Shown piece by piece: positions 8,938-19,199 of a stretch of 64,000 nt of DNA. The translations under genes were made by a program, and so were the position numbers. The DNA is taken from positions 56,834,136 to 56,898,135 of the forward strand of contig NC_054082.1 in NCBI RefSeq assembly GCF_017562075.2, read 5' to 3'. Below the pieces are notes generated by a model. That model searched no databases. It saw only the letters and a list, made by a program, of their open reading frames with translations, and was not told the origin of the DNA. Position 1 is the first letter of the stretch. Every line of letters begins with the position of its first letter. Origin of the DNA: Anopheles merus (Eukaryota; Arthropoda; Insecta; Diptera; Culicidae).

Positions 8938-11366
8938 GTGACCGAACGTAAGAATACTGCATACCGAGCAATGCAGCAACGGCATAGAACGTGGGCATGC
9001 GCAGAGGAATATTCACGGCTCAGACGCGAAGAGAAACGAGTTCACCGCTCCAAGAAGCAAGCTTTGGAAGAGCAAAACATGCGGGAACTCGAGCAAACCA
9101 GAGAGGCGTACGGACCGACACGAAAATTTTACCAAGCGATAGCAGGTCACCGAAACAACGTTGTACCTAAGGTAACCTGCTGTCGCAACAAGGATGAAGA
9201 TCTGGTTAGTAACCAGCCAGAGGTACTCTCGCGGTGGGCTCAGTACTTTGATGAATTACTCAACGACCAGTTTAACGAACAGCTAGAAGCGCCACTAGCA
9301 GATAGCGTCATGCTACTGCCACCTAGCATAGAAGAAACACGAAAGGCTATCCGTCGGCTGAAAAATAACAACGCACCCGGAACCGACGGAGTTGCAGCCA
9401 AACTGGTCAAGAATGGAGGTGCACGACTAGAAAACGAGATTCATCAAATTGTTACTGAGGTGTGGGATAGCGAATCGATGCCTTGTGATTGGAATCTCGG
9501 CATCATCTACCCCATATACAAGAAGGGAGACAGGTTGGACTGCAGCAACTACAGGGGTATTACGGTGTTGAATACCGCCTCTAAAATATTCTCCCTGATC
9601 CTTCAGGATCGCCTTGTCCCGATCCCGATTGTTAGATAGTCGGAAACTATCAAAGAGGATTCCGAAACGGAAAATCAACCACTGTTACGTTCGCGATTAT
9701 TAAATTCGTAACGGACGTGTCAAACTTTAAGTTCGCTTGGTGCGCGATCACCTTAATCTAGAAATCGGGTACGCTGCGTGTAAAAGCGGAATAAATATGC
9801 GACACATACATATACTAACATGCGGCACTCACGCGTACGTACACTTATGTGCTAATTATCCTCGGAAAGGATACACTAACACCCTAAAAATGTATGGGCT
9901 TCCGGGGGTATAAAAGGAACCGAACTTTTAATAAACAAACCATTCGGATTTTGCAACTCTAAGAAACCGCTTTTTTAATTTTGCATATTCGGATCAGAAA
10001 GAAATCTCTCATCCCTCTTCACCCCCTTCTGCGGCATAGGCTCCTCAAATTACTTGAGAGAGCAACTAGCGGGAAGGTTGATTATTGGTGTCGAACGGTT
10101 GAGAAGATCGCTGTTACCGGAGCGGGTTTGATTTACAAGGCCGCATCCTTCGCGTGGCCCACAGATCCGTTCGCCGTCGTAACAACCACTGATTAGATCT
10201 TCACCCTGCGGCAGATCTTGGAGAAGATGGCTGAATACAGACACGACACATACCATCTCTTCATTGACTTCAAAGCCGCATATGATAGCATAGCCAGGGT
10301 AAAGCTGTATGACGCTATGAGCTCTTTTGGAATCCCGGCCAAACTGATAAGGCTAGTTAGAATGACTATGACCAACGTCACATGCCAGGTGAGGGTGGAT
10401 GGAAAACTCTCAGGACCTTTTGCTACCACCAAAGGTCTGCGTCAGGGGGACGGGCTTGTTTGTCTCTTATTCAACCTGGCGCTAGAGAGGGCCATCCGTG
10501 ACTCGAGGGTGGAGACTACGGGAACCATCTTCTATAAGTCAACCCAGATCCTGCCATACGCTGATGATATAGACATCATTGGTCTGCGGCTCTCATATGT
10601 AGCAGAAGCCTACCAAGGGATCGAGCAGGCGGCAGAGAGCCTCGGATTGCAGATAAATGAGGCAAAGACCAAACTGATGGTGGCAACATCAGCGGCCTAC
10701 CAACAAATAATCAGAATCTACGTAGGCGTGACGTGCAGATAGGTGAACGCACTTTTGAAGTCGTCCCACAATTCACCTATCTTGGGTCAAAGGTCAGCAA
10801 CGACAACAGCATGGAAGCTGAGTTGCGCGCAAGGATGCTGGCTGCCAACCGGCCATTCTACAGCCTGAAAAAGCAGTTCACCTCAAAGAAACCTGTCGCG
10901 ACGGACGAAGCTGGTACTATATCCTACCTATATAGTACCAGTACTCACATACGCCTCTGAGACATGGACACTGTCCAAATCTGACGAAACCCTCTTAGCC
11001 GCGTACGCGAGGAAGATGCTCAGAAGGATAATTGGCCTCGTATGTGTGGAAGGACAATGGAGGAGCCGCTATAATGACGAGCTATACGAGATGTACGGCG
11101 ACCTCACTGTCGTACAGCGTATCAAGCTCGCCAGGCTCCGGTTGGCTGGCCATGTTATACGCATGGAAACGGACGACCCAGCCCGTAAAGTCTTTTTAGG
11201 CCGTCCACAAGGACAGAGGTGGCGTGGTAGGCCAAAATTGAGGTGGCAAGATGGCGTGGAGGCGTCCGGTATTAAGGCAGCGATAACGGACTGGCAGAGG
11301 AAGGCGCGAGACCGTGAGCGGTTTCGGACACTCCTGAGGCAGGCCAAGACCGCAAAGCGGTTGTAG
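8938..11366 (+). pseudogene. LINE reverse transcriptase, interrupted and frameshifted
   Basis: The N-terminal RT part is at 8938-9639 (NNAPGTDGVAAKL and YPIYKKGDRLDCSNYRGI are recognisable). A frameshift near 9625 follows, then a solo LTR insertion (9683-10184) and an in-frame TAG at 10194 just after the insertion. The palm resumes at about 10197-10742 with FIDFKAAYD, LRQGDGL and YADD (10557-10568). The C-terminal region continues in other frames at 10733-10960 and 11016-11366. At least four independent lesions show long neutral decay. Confidence 0.85.
9683..10184 (+). mobile_element. Solo LTR, probably BEL/Pao-type
   Basis: A 502-bp unit starts TGTTACG and ends CGTAACA, a perfect 7-bp inverted repeat with the TG...CA ends of an LTR. 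It is flanked by a 5-bp target duplication, ACCAC, at 9678-9682 and 10185-10189. TATAAAAG at 9909-9916 and AATAAA at 9930-9935 give a plus-strand promoter and poly(A) signal. No internal region follows, so this is the product of LTR-LTR recombination. The 5-bp duplication and the TGTTACG start suit BEL/Pao, but superfamily assignment needs a database match. Confidence 0.85.
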
Positions 11367-11572
11367 CGCTCGATAAGTAAGTAAGTTTAGCCACCAAATT
11401 ATATTTTTAATATAATTTTGTCTGAATTTAACAGTTCCAAACATCTTAAAATGGTTTTTAACATTCGATTAATAAGGAAATTATTTGGCATTTTACAATT
11501 GTAAAAAAAAAGAAAAGTAAACAGAGTGACCAGAAAAATCGATTTAGGGCCCTGTCTGTGCTTCGTCACATG

Positions 11573-11688
11573 CAAGGTGGATTAAAAATATCAGGTGGTG
11601 GATTAGGGTCTTTGGGGGGTCGCCATAGTTGAGGGACTTTATGTCATTTTAGAACCGTTAACCAATGGTTTCCGCACACAAAGCTTAG
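11573..11688 (+). mobile_element. Single end of the CAAGGTGG TIR family
   Basis: Starting CAAGGTGGATTAAAAATATC, this about 115-bp stretch matches the right end of the element at 31496-32167 (inverted, roughly 85% by eye) as far as the ACACAAAGC segment. No partner end is seen downstream, so it is a truncated or recombined copy. Confidence 0.75.
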
Positions 11689-11783
11689 TGTTGTGGTCCG
11701 ATCAAACTTAGCCTTTCTGTCCACCTGGGTGTGCCACTCAGCGATAGCACTCGACGGAGCAGTCGATGCTGACCAGAGCATTG

Positions 11784-12138
11784 ACCGCGCGGCTACATGA
11801 GGTGAAATATACATCGAAATGAACTATTCTGACAGGTGAAATTTCTGACAGATTCAGCTAAAGGGTTGGGGGATACACAACATCCGCTTACGAAATTCAC
11901 TTAAAAATAATATCTTCTTGAGCAGAACATTCACTAATTGGAAGAAATTATGAACTGTCGGCTCAAAATTTACGAAGTACTGGATATTGAAGTTATTCAA
12001 TGGATTTAGTTACGATTTTGTGCACGTTATTTGTTTACATGGCACATTAGCTAGTTGCTATGAGGCTTTATCCGTCAGATATTTCGCCTGTCAAATAGTT
12101 CAATTCGATGTATATTTCACCTCATGTAGCCTCGCGGT
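11784..12138. mobile_element. TIR element (MITE), about 355 bp
   Basis: The left end begins ACCGCGCGGCTACATGAGGT. The right end is its reverse complement, with one mismatch in the first 20 bases. Similarity continues through TATACATCGAA, GAACTAT and GACAGG for about 55 bp. The core is unique AT-rich sequence without an ORF. No clear target duplication. Confidence 0.75.
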
Positions 12139-12385
12139 GAGAGAGATAGCGTGAGTGAGTATTACTCATTCGTGCGGCTGAGCTAGGGCAGATAGGATTA
12201 ACTCGGGCCCGTGGAATAGTATTGTATAATTAGGGAATAAAGGTTTTATATGTTATGTCAATGCAAAGTGAATCGTCTCCATCGTTGTAGTTACGTCCAT
12301 GCATCCGACATAAAACTTAGCAAATAGAACAGATTCTTTTCTTATTTTTGTGTGACTATTGATTTTATCGAAAAAATGAGATATA

Positions 12386-12840
12386 CAGGGTTTTCAATAA
12401 AATTATTGACATGTTCAGCGAGTTGTTGATTCGTTCGAGCATATAATTGACTCTTTCAGCGAGATATAGAATTATTCGGAAGTAGGCGTTGACATGTTCG
12501 GTTATACTGTAGAGCTGTCACTTTCGTACCCCTTGGACTGCAGCTTGTATCATTCTCATCAGAAGGTAATCAAACGGTTTTCAAAAAAATATGTTTTTTT
12601 CAACTAATTATTGTATTAAACAGCTTGTGGAATGATTATTTGCTACGTTTAGGACATTTAAGAATAAAAATTAAACGCTGCGGCACAGGGTGTAAACAAA
12701 ACAAATGACAGCACTACAGAATCGCAGAACATGTCAACGCCTGCTTCCGTACAATTCAATATCTTGCTGAAAGAGTCAAATTTATGCTCGAACGAATCAA
12801 CAACTTGCTGAACATGTCAATATAATCCCCGAAAACCCTG
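12386..12840. mobile_element. Long-TIR MITE with TA target duplication
   Basis: A 455-bp element starting CAGGGTTTTC and ending GAAAACCCTG, flanked by TA on both sides (12384-12385 and 12841-12842). The inverted arms extend about 115 bp each and include TTGACATGTTCAGC, GTTGATTCGTTCGAGCATA and GACATGTTC. The TA duplication and CAGGG ends suggest a Tc1/mariner-derived non-autonomous element. No transposase is present. Confidence 0.85.
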
Positions 12841-12896
12841 TATGTATGCACTCACTTTGTGCCCAAGCTAAATATTTTAATTGAAGGAGGAATATT

Positions 12897-13413
12897 CCCA
12901 AACAGCCAGAATCGCTTAAGCAGCTCATTTTGGCACGCTGCTCTAATTAGCCTTTGGCAGCAGATAAACAGCATCAAAGTTCCAGGTGGACATTCTAAAT
13001 AGCGCCTAAGCAGCTTCCATATGCTACGGTGCTCATTATAATATTATTATTATAAGTTATCATCTTATTGCTGCTGCACAAGTTAGATTAGTTCATTGAA
13101 GAAGGGATTTTGAGGGAAGTGATTGTGATTGTACAGTAAATTGTGACACATTTCGTGTAATTTAAGAATATTAAGGATTTGATAATATACACAGGTACAA
13201 ATATCCTTTTATTTATTTTACTGATGACGCTTGCTTGAAAATAAAACACAAAGAAAAATAATCCCTGGTACCCTGGCATACGGAAGCTGCTTAAGTGCTG
13301 TTTGAAAGACCCACCTGGAATTTTGATGCTGTTTATCTACTGCAAAAGGCGAATTCAAGCAGCGATCTTTAGCATGAGAAGATTAGCTGCTTAAGCAATG
13401 TTAGCTATTTGGG
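12897..13413. mobile_element. CCCAAATA-family TIR element, copy A
   Basis: Both ends read inward as CCCAAANAGC..., followed by CGCTTAAGCAGC or TGCTTAAGCAGC, and share CAGCATCAAA.TTCCAGGTGG and a second AAGCAGCTTCC subterminal block. Length is 517 bp. The internal AT-rich sequence has no convincing ORF. Its right 200 bp forms a palindrome with the left end of copy B. Confidence 0.75.
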
Positions 13414-13480
13414 TAGCCAGCTCGAATTTTATAGCTGATTTGGGGCTGTCTAACGAAAAATCGTTGCGTTGTCCTACTTT

Positions 13481-14175
13481 CCCAAATATCCAATATTGCT
13501 TAAGCAGCTAAAGATCGCTGCTTGAATTCGTCTTTTTCAGTAGATAAGCAGCATCAAAGTTCCAGGCGATCCTTCTAAAAAGCGCCTAAGCAGCTTCCTA
13601 GTGCCAGGGTGCCAGGGATTATTTTTCTTTGTGTTTTATTTTCAAGCAAGTCGTCATCATTGAAATACAACACAATTTTTGGTTTTCTTTGTGTGCATGT
13701 TTATTTGTGAACTGTAAATGTTCATAACGTTCACAGAATTTAAAATAATTTACACGTTAAGACAAAACCACTTCACTTAATATTATTGTATCAAATAACT
13801 AATCTAACTTTAGCACAAACCACGAGACGGCGTCTGTCTTTGACACTTTGACAAGAGCCACCTTGTACCGATGTCATTATAAAGTTCCACCACTTTATAA
13901 AAAAATATAAAGTTCCACCAAGTTCGGTACGCTTTCTTAACAAGCCTTCAAGTTCTATCATGAACCATACACATCAGACTAAACAGCCGCAAGGTTCCAA
14001 AGAGTACCGTGTGCTTGTTAATAAAACTTTATGGTTCATCAGCTCCACATCAGCTATGGAGTTTGAGCTGACTATTTGAATATTATCTACTTGTTTATCT
14101 ACTGCAAAAGGCGAATTCAAGCAGAGATCTTTAGCTTGCCGAAATTGGCTGCATAAGCAATTTTGGCTATTTGGG
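13481..14175. mobile_element. CCCAAATA-family TIR element, copy B
   Basis: The left end CCCAAATATCCAATATTGCT and right end (reverse complement CCCAAATAGCCAAAATTGCT) define a 695-bp element, separated from copy A by 67 bp. The left 185 bp is an inverted copy of 13217-13413, including TTTCTTTGTGTTTTATTTTC. The interior has a duplicated TATAAAGTTCCACCA near 13880-13920. Confidence 0.75.
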
Positions 14176-15600
14176 TGGTTATCATTTTCTTTCTGTCTTA
14201 ATTCTTGATTGTAGTTCGTAGTTTTAGTTGTTGAACGATGAGCTAGGATATTGTTTAACGAGTCGCTATGTTGATGCCTTACGGTACAAAATAATCTGTT
14301 CTTAAATTATTAAGTGAAACATTTCAAACAATATTTACTTGCGCTTGCATATTTGTGTAAGTTAATGTAACATGCCTTTAATCACCAGTGGATGATTGCT
14401 GATTTCACTTATCCTGCTCAATCCTTGTGTCTATTTTTATTACGCATCTGTTCAATCTGCAACTGAAAGAAGACTGTGTGAAGACATTTAAGTATTACAA
14501 CTCACTAACACATACAAATGAGAAAGTCTACAAAAGGCTCCCAAGAAGAAAATAAAGACAGAGCAGCAATTTTAAAAGAAGACAGATACACGGAAAGGAG
14601 ACAAAAAGGAGGAGATGGGAAGATGATGGCCAGCATTGTAAAATACCGTAAGAAAAGAACTAAAAGTCAGGCTACCAAAAGTGAAGGGAAAGTAAAGCAG
14701 ACATAAATCCCAAATAACAGATGACAACAAACATCAGCATCAAAAGATGCATGCAAGTGGAAACAAGGGATGGAAAGCAGGACAGCATTCAAGCCAGAAT
14801 TTGATCTACCAAGGCAGCGTGTATGTGTGTAGGTGTCTGGATGAACGACACATACTTTGCTCCGTGTAACTTATGTAGAAAATCGAAGCTAATAAGAGGT
14901 TAAAAAGGGAATAACGATAGCGCAGGGTTTTAAGCTACCGTTACAGATCGCGAAAAAAACTTTTTTTGGAGTTTAGTTTGCTCGAATATGGAACGACCGT
15001 AGTAATTGTGACCGCAGTAGCTGCAATTCCTTATGCAGCAAGTAGTTAACATTCGATGGCAACGACAAAAATTGAGAGTTGAAATGCGAAATATACAAGT
15101 CGGCTTGTACATTACGCCACATAGAAGAATAATTAAATATATTAGTTTTACTTATATGCTAGTACGTGTACATCATAATTTAATGAGGTGAGTTGTATTG
15201 TTCTCAAAAAGACTTATTTATAATGCTTTTTCGTTTTTCATTAAGTTTTGGGCTTTATTTTATACTTATAAATTTTAAATAAATACTTTGGCAATCGAAT
15301 CAACGCTGCTAGTTTGATACACAATATTGTATTAGCGTATCATTTAACAACAATATTAGCCCATCCCGTCAATTATCATACCTGCTTGATAATTGTTTAC
15401 ACTATTTTCTTTGCAACGGCTGCTACACCGTCTTGGCTAAACTCAATGCGACTTTATGTCATCTTGAGTGGGACGATGGAACCCCCACTTTAGTCTATCT
15501 TGCTGACGCGCGGTCAGACCGTTTACGCACCACCTTGCTGCCTCAGCAAACGCCCTTTTCGCCGCTGCTCCACTAGCACACGCGTAGCAGAATGAATACT
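14176..15600. other. Intergenic, no gene seen
   Basis: Between the transposon block and the pnt upstream region. The longest plus-strand reading frame (14518-14706, 62 codons) is a lysine- and glutamate-rich low-complexity product with no recognisable feature. No RNA gene seen. Confidence 0.5.
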
Positions 15601-15879
15601 GCTAGCGCAGCTCCGGGAAGGTGTGTGGGTTTTCATTCATAACTTTAAAACGAACAGTCTGTTCGCTCTTCGGTCCATACCTGCCTGTACCCTGACAGGT
15701 TACACACCCACAAAGGAGCGATCAATTCAAACAGTCTCAGTGTGTCTGTGTATGTGTGCTGCCTTAACCGCATGTGGTTCCTTTTTTTGTTCATTCATCT
15801 GTTCTTGCTTTGCTTTATACAACGGATAGGATCTGGAAGCAGTGTATGTGAGAGGCAACTAGTCGATCGACTGATCTCT

Positions 15880-15995
15880 TTCTCGCACTCTCTCTCGCGC
15901 GCGCTCTCTTTTTTACTTTTGTTCTTTATCTTTTTTCTCCATCTCCATCTCTCTCTCTATATCACTCTATCTCTCTGTCTCGCTCACTCTAGCTC
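15880..15995. promoter_or_regulatory. CT/GA-rich tract upstream of pnt
   Basis: A pyrimidine-rich stretch with many CTCTC units and a CGCGCGC core. Such GAGA-factor-type tracts are frequent near insect developmental promoters. TCAGTGTG, an initiator-like word, lies at about 15737-15744. Whether this is a pnt promoter cannot be decided from sequence. Confidence 0.3.
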
Positions 15996-17487
15996 TATTC
16001 TTTACGGAAAGGCCTTTGGAGTGTATGAAATCTATCCTCTCCACATGGCTACACGAAGGACCAGGGACGATACAGTGGAAGGTGATGATCTATGGTGCCG
16101 TACACACATGTAATTTCAATCGTTGGTGCTTGAAATTCATCCTAAAATCATTTTTTTTTAGTAAGACATTATCGATTTTAAATATTCTTCCATAATACTT
16201 TTTTTCGATGGTGGATGATGATAGATCAGCGGTTTTCAACCAGTGGAGAATTGCCCCCAAGGAAGGAATTTTGAATTTTTGATCAAAATTTCGCTAAACA
16301 CCATGGGTTGTCACGCTCAGCCCCGCTCATTTACTTGTAAGAGGGCAATGAAATCCTACATGTACCCTACATGGGGGAGAAAAGTTGTAAGCACTGTGAT
16401 AGATGAATAGCTAAAAATAAATAAAATATGTATGTTACATAGCATATAAAAAATCACATGTTTTCACCTGCAGTACAACTTTACGTAATTCTATGTTACG
16501 TTGCGTACCTTACATTATTCAACATTGAAACTAATTTTTCTCGTCTGTACATCGCCCATACGCTACAAATAAGATCGTTGTATGGGGATGGTGTGTGTGC
16601 AGTCGACAGTACTGGTGTTTATTTCGGATGATCACAAGCTGAGCAACGAATTTTCCTTCCAAGTCTTTCAGGAGAACGTTCTCCGGTAGTGCTGAAGTGT
16701 GTGGTGTTTGAAAATGCGCGAATGCGGCATTTTGTATTGTAAACGCTAGCTTCAAAAACAATATTGAATATCGTAGTTAATGAATAGTGCAGTTTTAATG
16801 AAACGTAAAATTTGAGCTTGAGTGGTCATAATTTGTGTTTTAGTCGGGTAATTGACACGTAATGTCTGTTATTTGATCTCTTATGTGTAAACCTTTTTCG
16901 TGATCAACAAATAAAAAGGTATTTATTTCGAATTTATGTATACGTATTTAAAAATGGTGCCCAAGTGTAAAGAAAGAAAGAAAAACGTCCAAGCTTCTTA
17001 TCGCTGAAATGGACTCAATTCAGGCCCTACCCTAGCGGCAGTGATAACAACGCAAGCTGCTCCAACGCTGACCGGTTTCCAAGTATGTGCGTACATAGTC
17101 GAAAAAACATTTACTGTCCCCGTCTCGCTGCTGGGACAGTCGAAGTGTGTTGATTCGCCAGTGATTGTGCTGTGTTGCTGAAACCGAGGGCTTCAACCTA
17201 ACAAAGATCAACCGACACAGAGTGTTGCTAGGATGGAGAACGCACTGGGAGGCGTATGATAGTCCCCAGACAGTACTTTTCTGCTTTGGTTGTTTTAGTT
17301 TGCCTAATTCATTCGGTTTGCTCCGTTCCGTGATTTTGTGAATGAAAATACGGAATATAATGCCTGCTTAGAGTGTGTGATCGCCAGTGTGCATGCATGT
17401 GAGTATTAAAGTGTGCATGTGGTTGTGTATGTATGTGTGTGTATGAGTGTGTGGACGTATTCGCGAAGACAATCAACTTCATTCAAG

Positions 17488-19199
17488 TCAGTCGTGTGAG
17501 AATAGCACAGTCGCACTGTTAGCTATAATGTCCGATCGCATGGGCTTCTCACAGGAAGGCAGTAAATGCGACAGGAAGATTTGGTAGAGAAGGTGGAAAG
17601 GCAATCGAAGATCCACGAATTAATATGCTAGTCAGTCGCGACGCACGCATGCAACCCTAAACCATTGCCGGCATTACAGCAATGTTGGAATGATGTGGGA
17701 GAAACAAAGTGAGGAACACAGTGTCGAGCCACTCGGTTGCTAGATTGCCTTTACATTCGGTAGGGATGGGAAGGGAGTTTCATCGTCGTTGCGTAGTGCT
17801 ACTGTGGAAGAGAAGAGATGTAAAACGAATTGAAACACAGATGGGAAAAGAATATTGAAGGCGAAGAAGAAAATAACGATAGTGAACGCGCATCGCGCAT
17901 GTTAAACCGAACTGGAAGCGAAATAAACGAAGAACAGCACTACGGAGAGACGAAAGAGACAAAGAGTAACAACAGAACCTACCACAGCCCGCAAGCAAAC
18001 AAACACATACGATCGTGTGGACAGTGTTGAAGGGAAAGCAGACTGTAGTGCAAGTAGATTGTGAAGAAGCAGAACGGGAATTGAACGACGCGCGACGATT
18101 TGCTTGTAATGGAAACAACGCTCGGTTGATGGTGGAAGGCGCCTTGAGGCGCGGTCGATCCGTTCATTCATAAAATCTTCATTTGAACGGCAACGTTGAA
18201 GTACAGACGCTGAGAGTCAGCGCCTCTGCTCTTCCTCTCCCGTACGCCTGGTTTTTGTGCGATAGTCGTAGGTGATTTTGCATCATTATTTGTGACGTTT
18301 TTTGTGGTTTAAGGTACAGAAAGAAATAAACGCAAGGGATAGTAAACCCGCGTTCTAATCACAGCTCTTCTAGTCGCGAAAGAGTGAGAGAGATAGTGGA
18401 GAGAAAGAAACAGCGTGTGTGTGTATGTTTGTGTTGTGTGCAAGAGAATTTGAGGAAGATCAAGTAAGGTGTGTTGCTATGTAAGAGTAGTACTTAAACC
18501 ATTTGTTTAGATGTTCATGTGCAAAAATAGCTCCAAGCAAGCGGTGACAGCTGTATGTTTGCGGTGTTCTTCCAATCATTCTTATGAATGATTCAAATAT
18601 AATTCAAACTTAATAAAAAGTTTACATTCTTTTCCTCGTCGTTTTCCGTAGCTTCTTTTCGGTTCTTACAATGTATCACATTGCAACAATCAATTATGTG
18701 CAGTGAGTTTTGATATATCCTGTATAGTGCTGTGTTCGCACTTAAAAGAGTTTCTAACTTCTACCAAAAGCGTCGCCAGTGAGTGAGTTGTGAAATAAAC
18801 AAATCTTTAGCATTATGTAAGTGCACCACGACAGTGTATAGTGCAACTGATTGGGTTTGCAGCCAGTTTTTTTAGCGTGTTATGTACGATTTCAGCCGTA
18901 TAGTGCAGTGTATTTGTTCGCATTATTTATGTGAATATAGTGTATAATAAGAACAAGTGTACATCTAGGCCCTAGAGAATTTCGATGAGAGTGTGTATGG
19001 AGCGTTCTGTACTGCCGCGTTTTGCTGATAACTGATTGTGTGCAGCTGCAGCACTTATCACTCGTTGGAATTGGTGACAAAAGTCGGTTCAGTTTAAACT
19101 TCCATACTCGTACTAAAAAAAGAAAGAAGCAGTGAGATAGTATAAGATTCGCAAAACACGGACGCTTCAACCAGCGAAGAACGATCTTCTACTGGCGGG
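17488..19199 (+). other. pnt: Probable 5' non-coding exon of pnt
   Basis: The exon end is supported by a strong donor, GGCGGG followed by GTAAGTATTT, at 19200. Upstream sequence to about 17.1 kb is less AT-rich, rich in GTGTGT and CAGTG words, and full of stops in all frames, as in long insect 5'UTRs. A possible initiator TCAGTC lies at 17488-17493, but the true start site is unknown. The next supported exon is the coding exon at 23953. Confidence concerns mainly the donor. Confidence 0.4.

Larger units (their letters stand above)
7780..11386 (+). mobile_element. Decayed RTE-like non-LTR retrotransposon (LINE)
   Basis: An APE-type endonuclease region (about 8060-8716) is followed by a reverse transcriptase and C-terminal region (8938-11366) and a short GTAA-repeat tail (about 11371-11384), the arrangement of an RTE-clade LINE. 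Retained words include IDHVLISRR, DSDHYLV, LRQGDGL and YADD, and the C-terminal part has FTYLGSKVSND and LRLAGHVIRM, which resemble RTE/BovB-type proteins. Several frameshifts and stops break it, and a solo LTR sits inside the RT. The left boundary is uncertain; 7780 is where the characteristic GC-richer sequence begins. It cannot move by itself. Confidence 0.85.

Noticed and set aside
12897..14175. piggyBac origin for the CCCAAATA elements
   Set aside because: The ends start CCC, but no TTAA flanks either copy.
14518..14706. 62-codon Lys/Glu-rich ORF
   Set aside because: A-rich low-complexity sequence; no domain, splice or promoter support.
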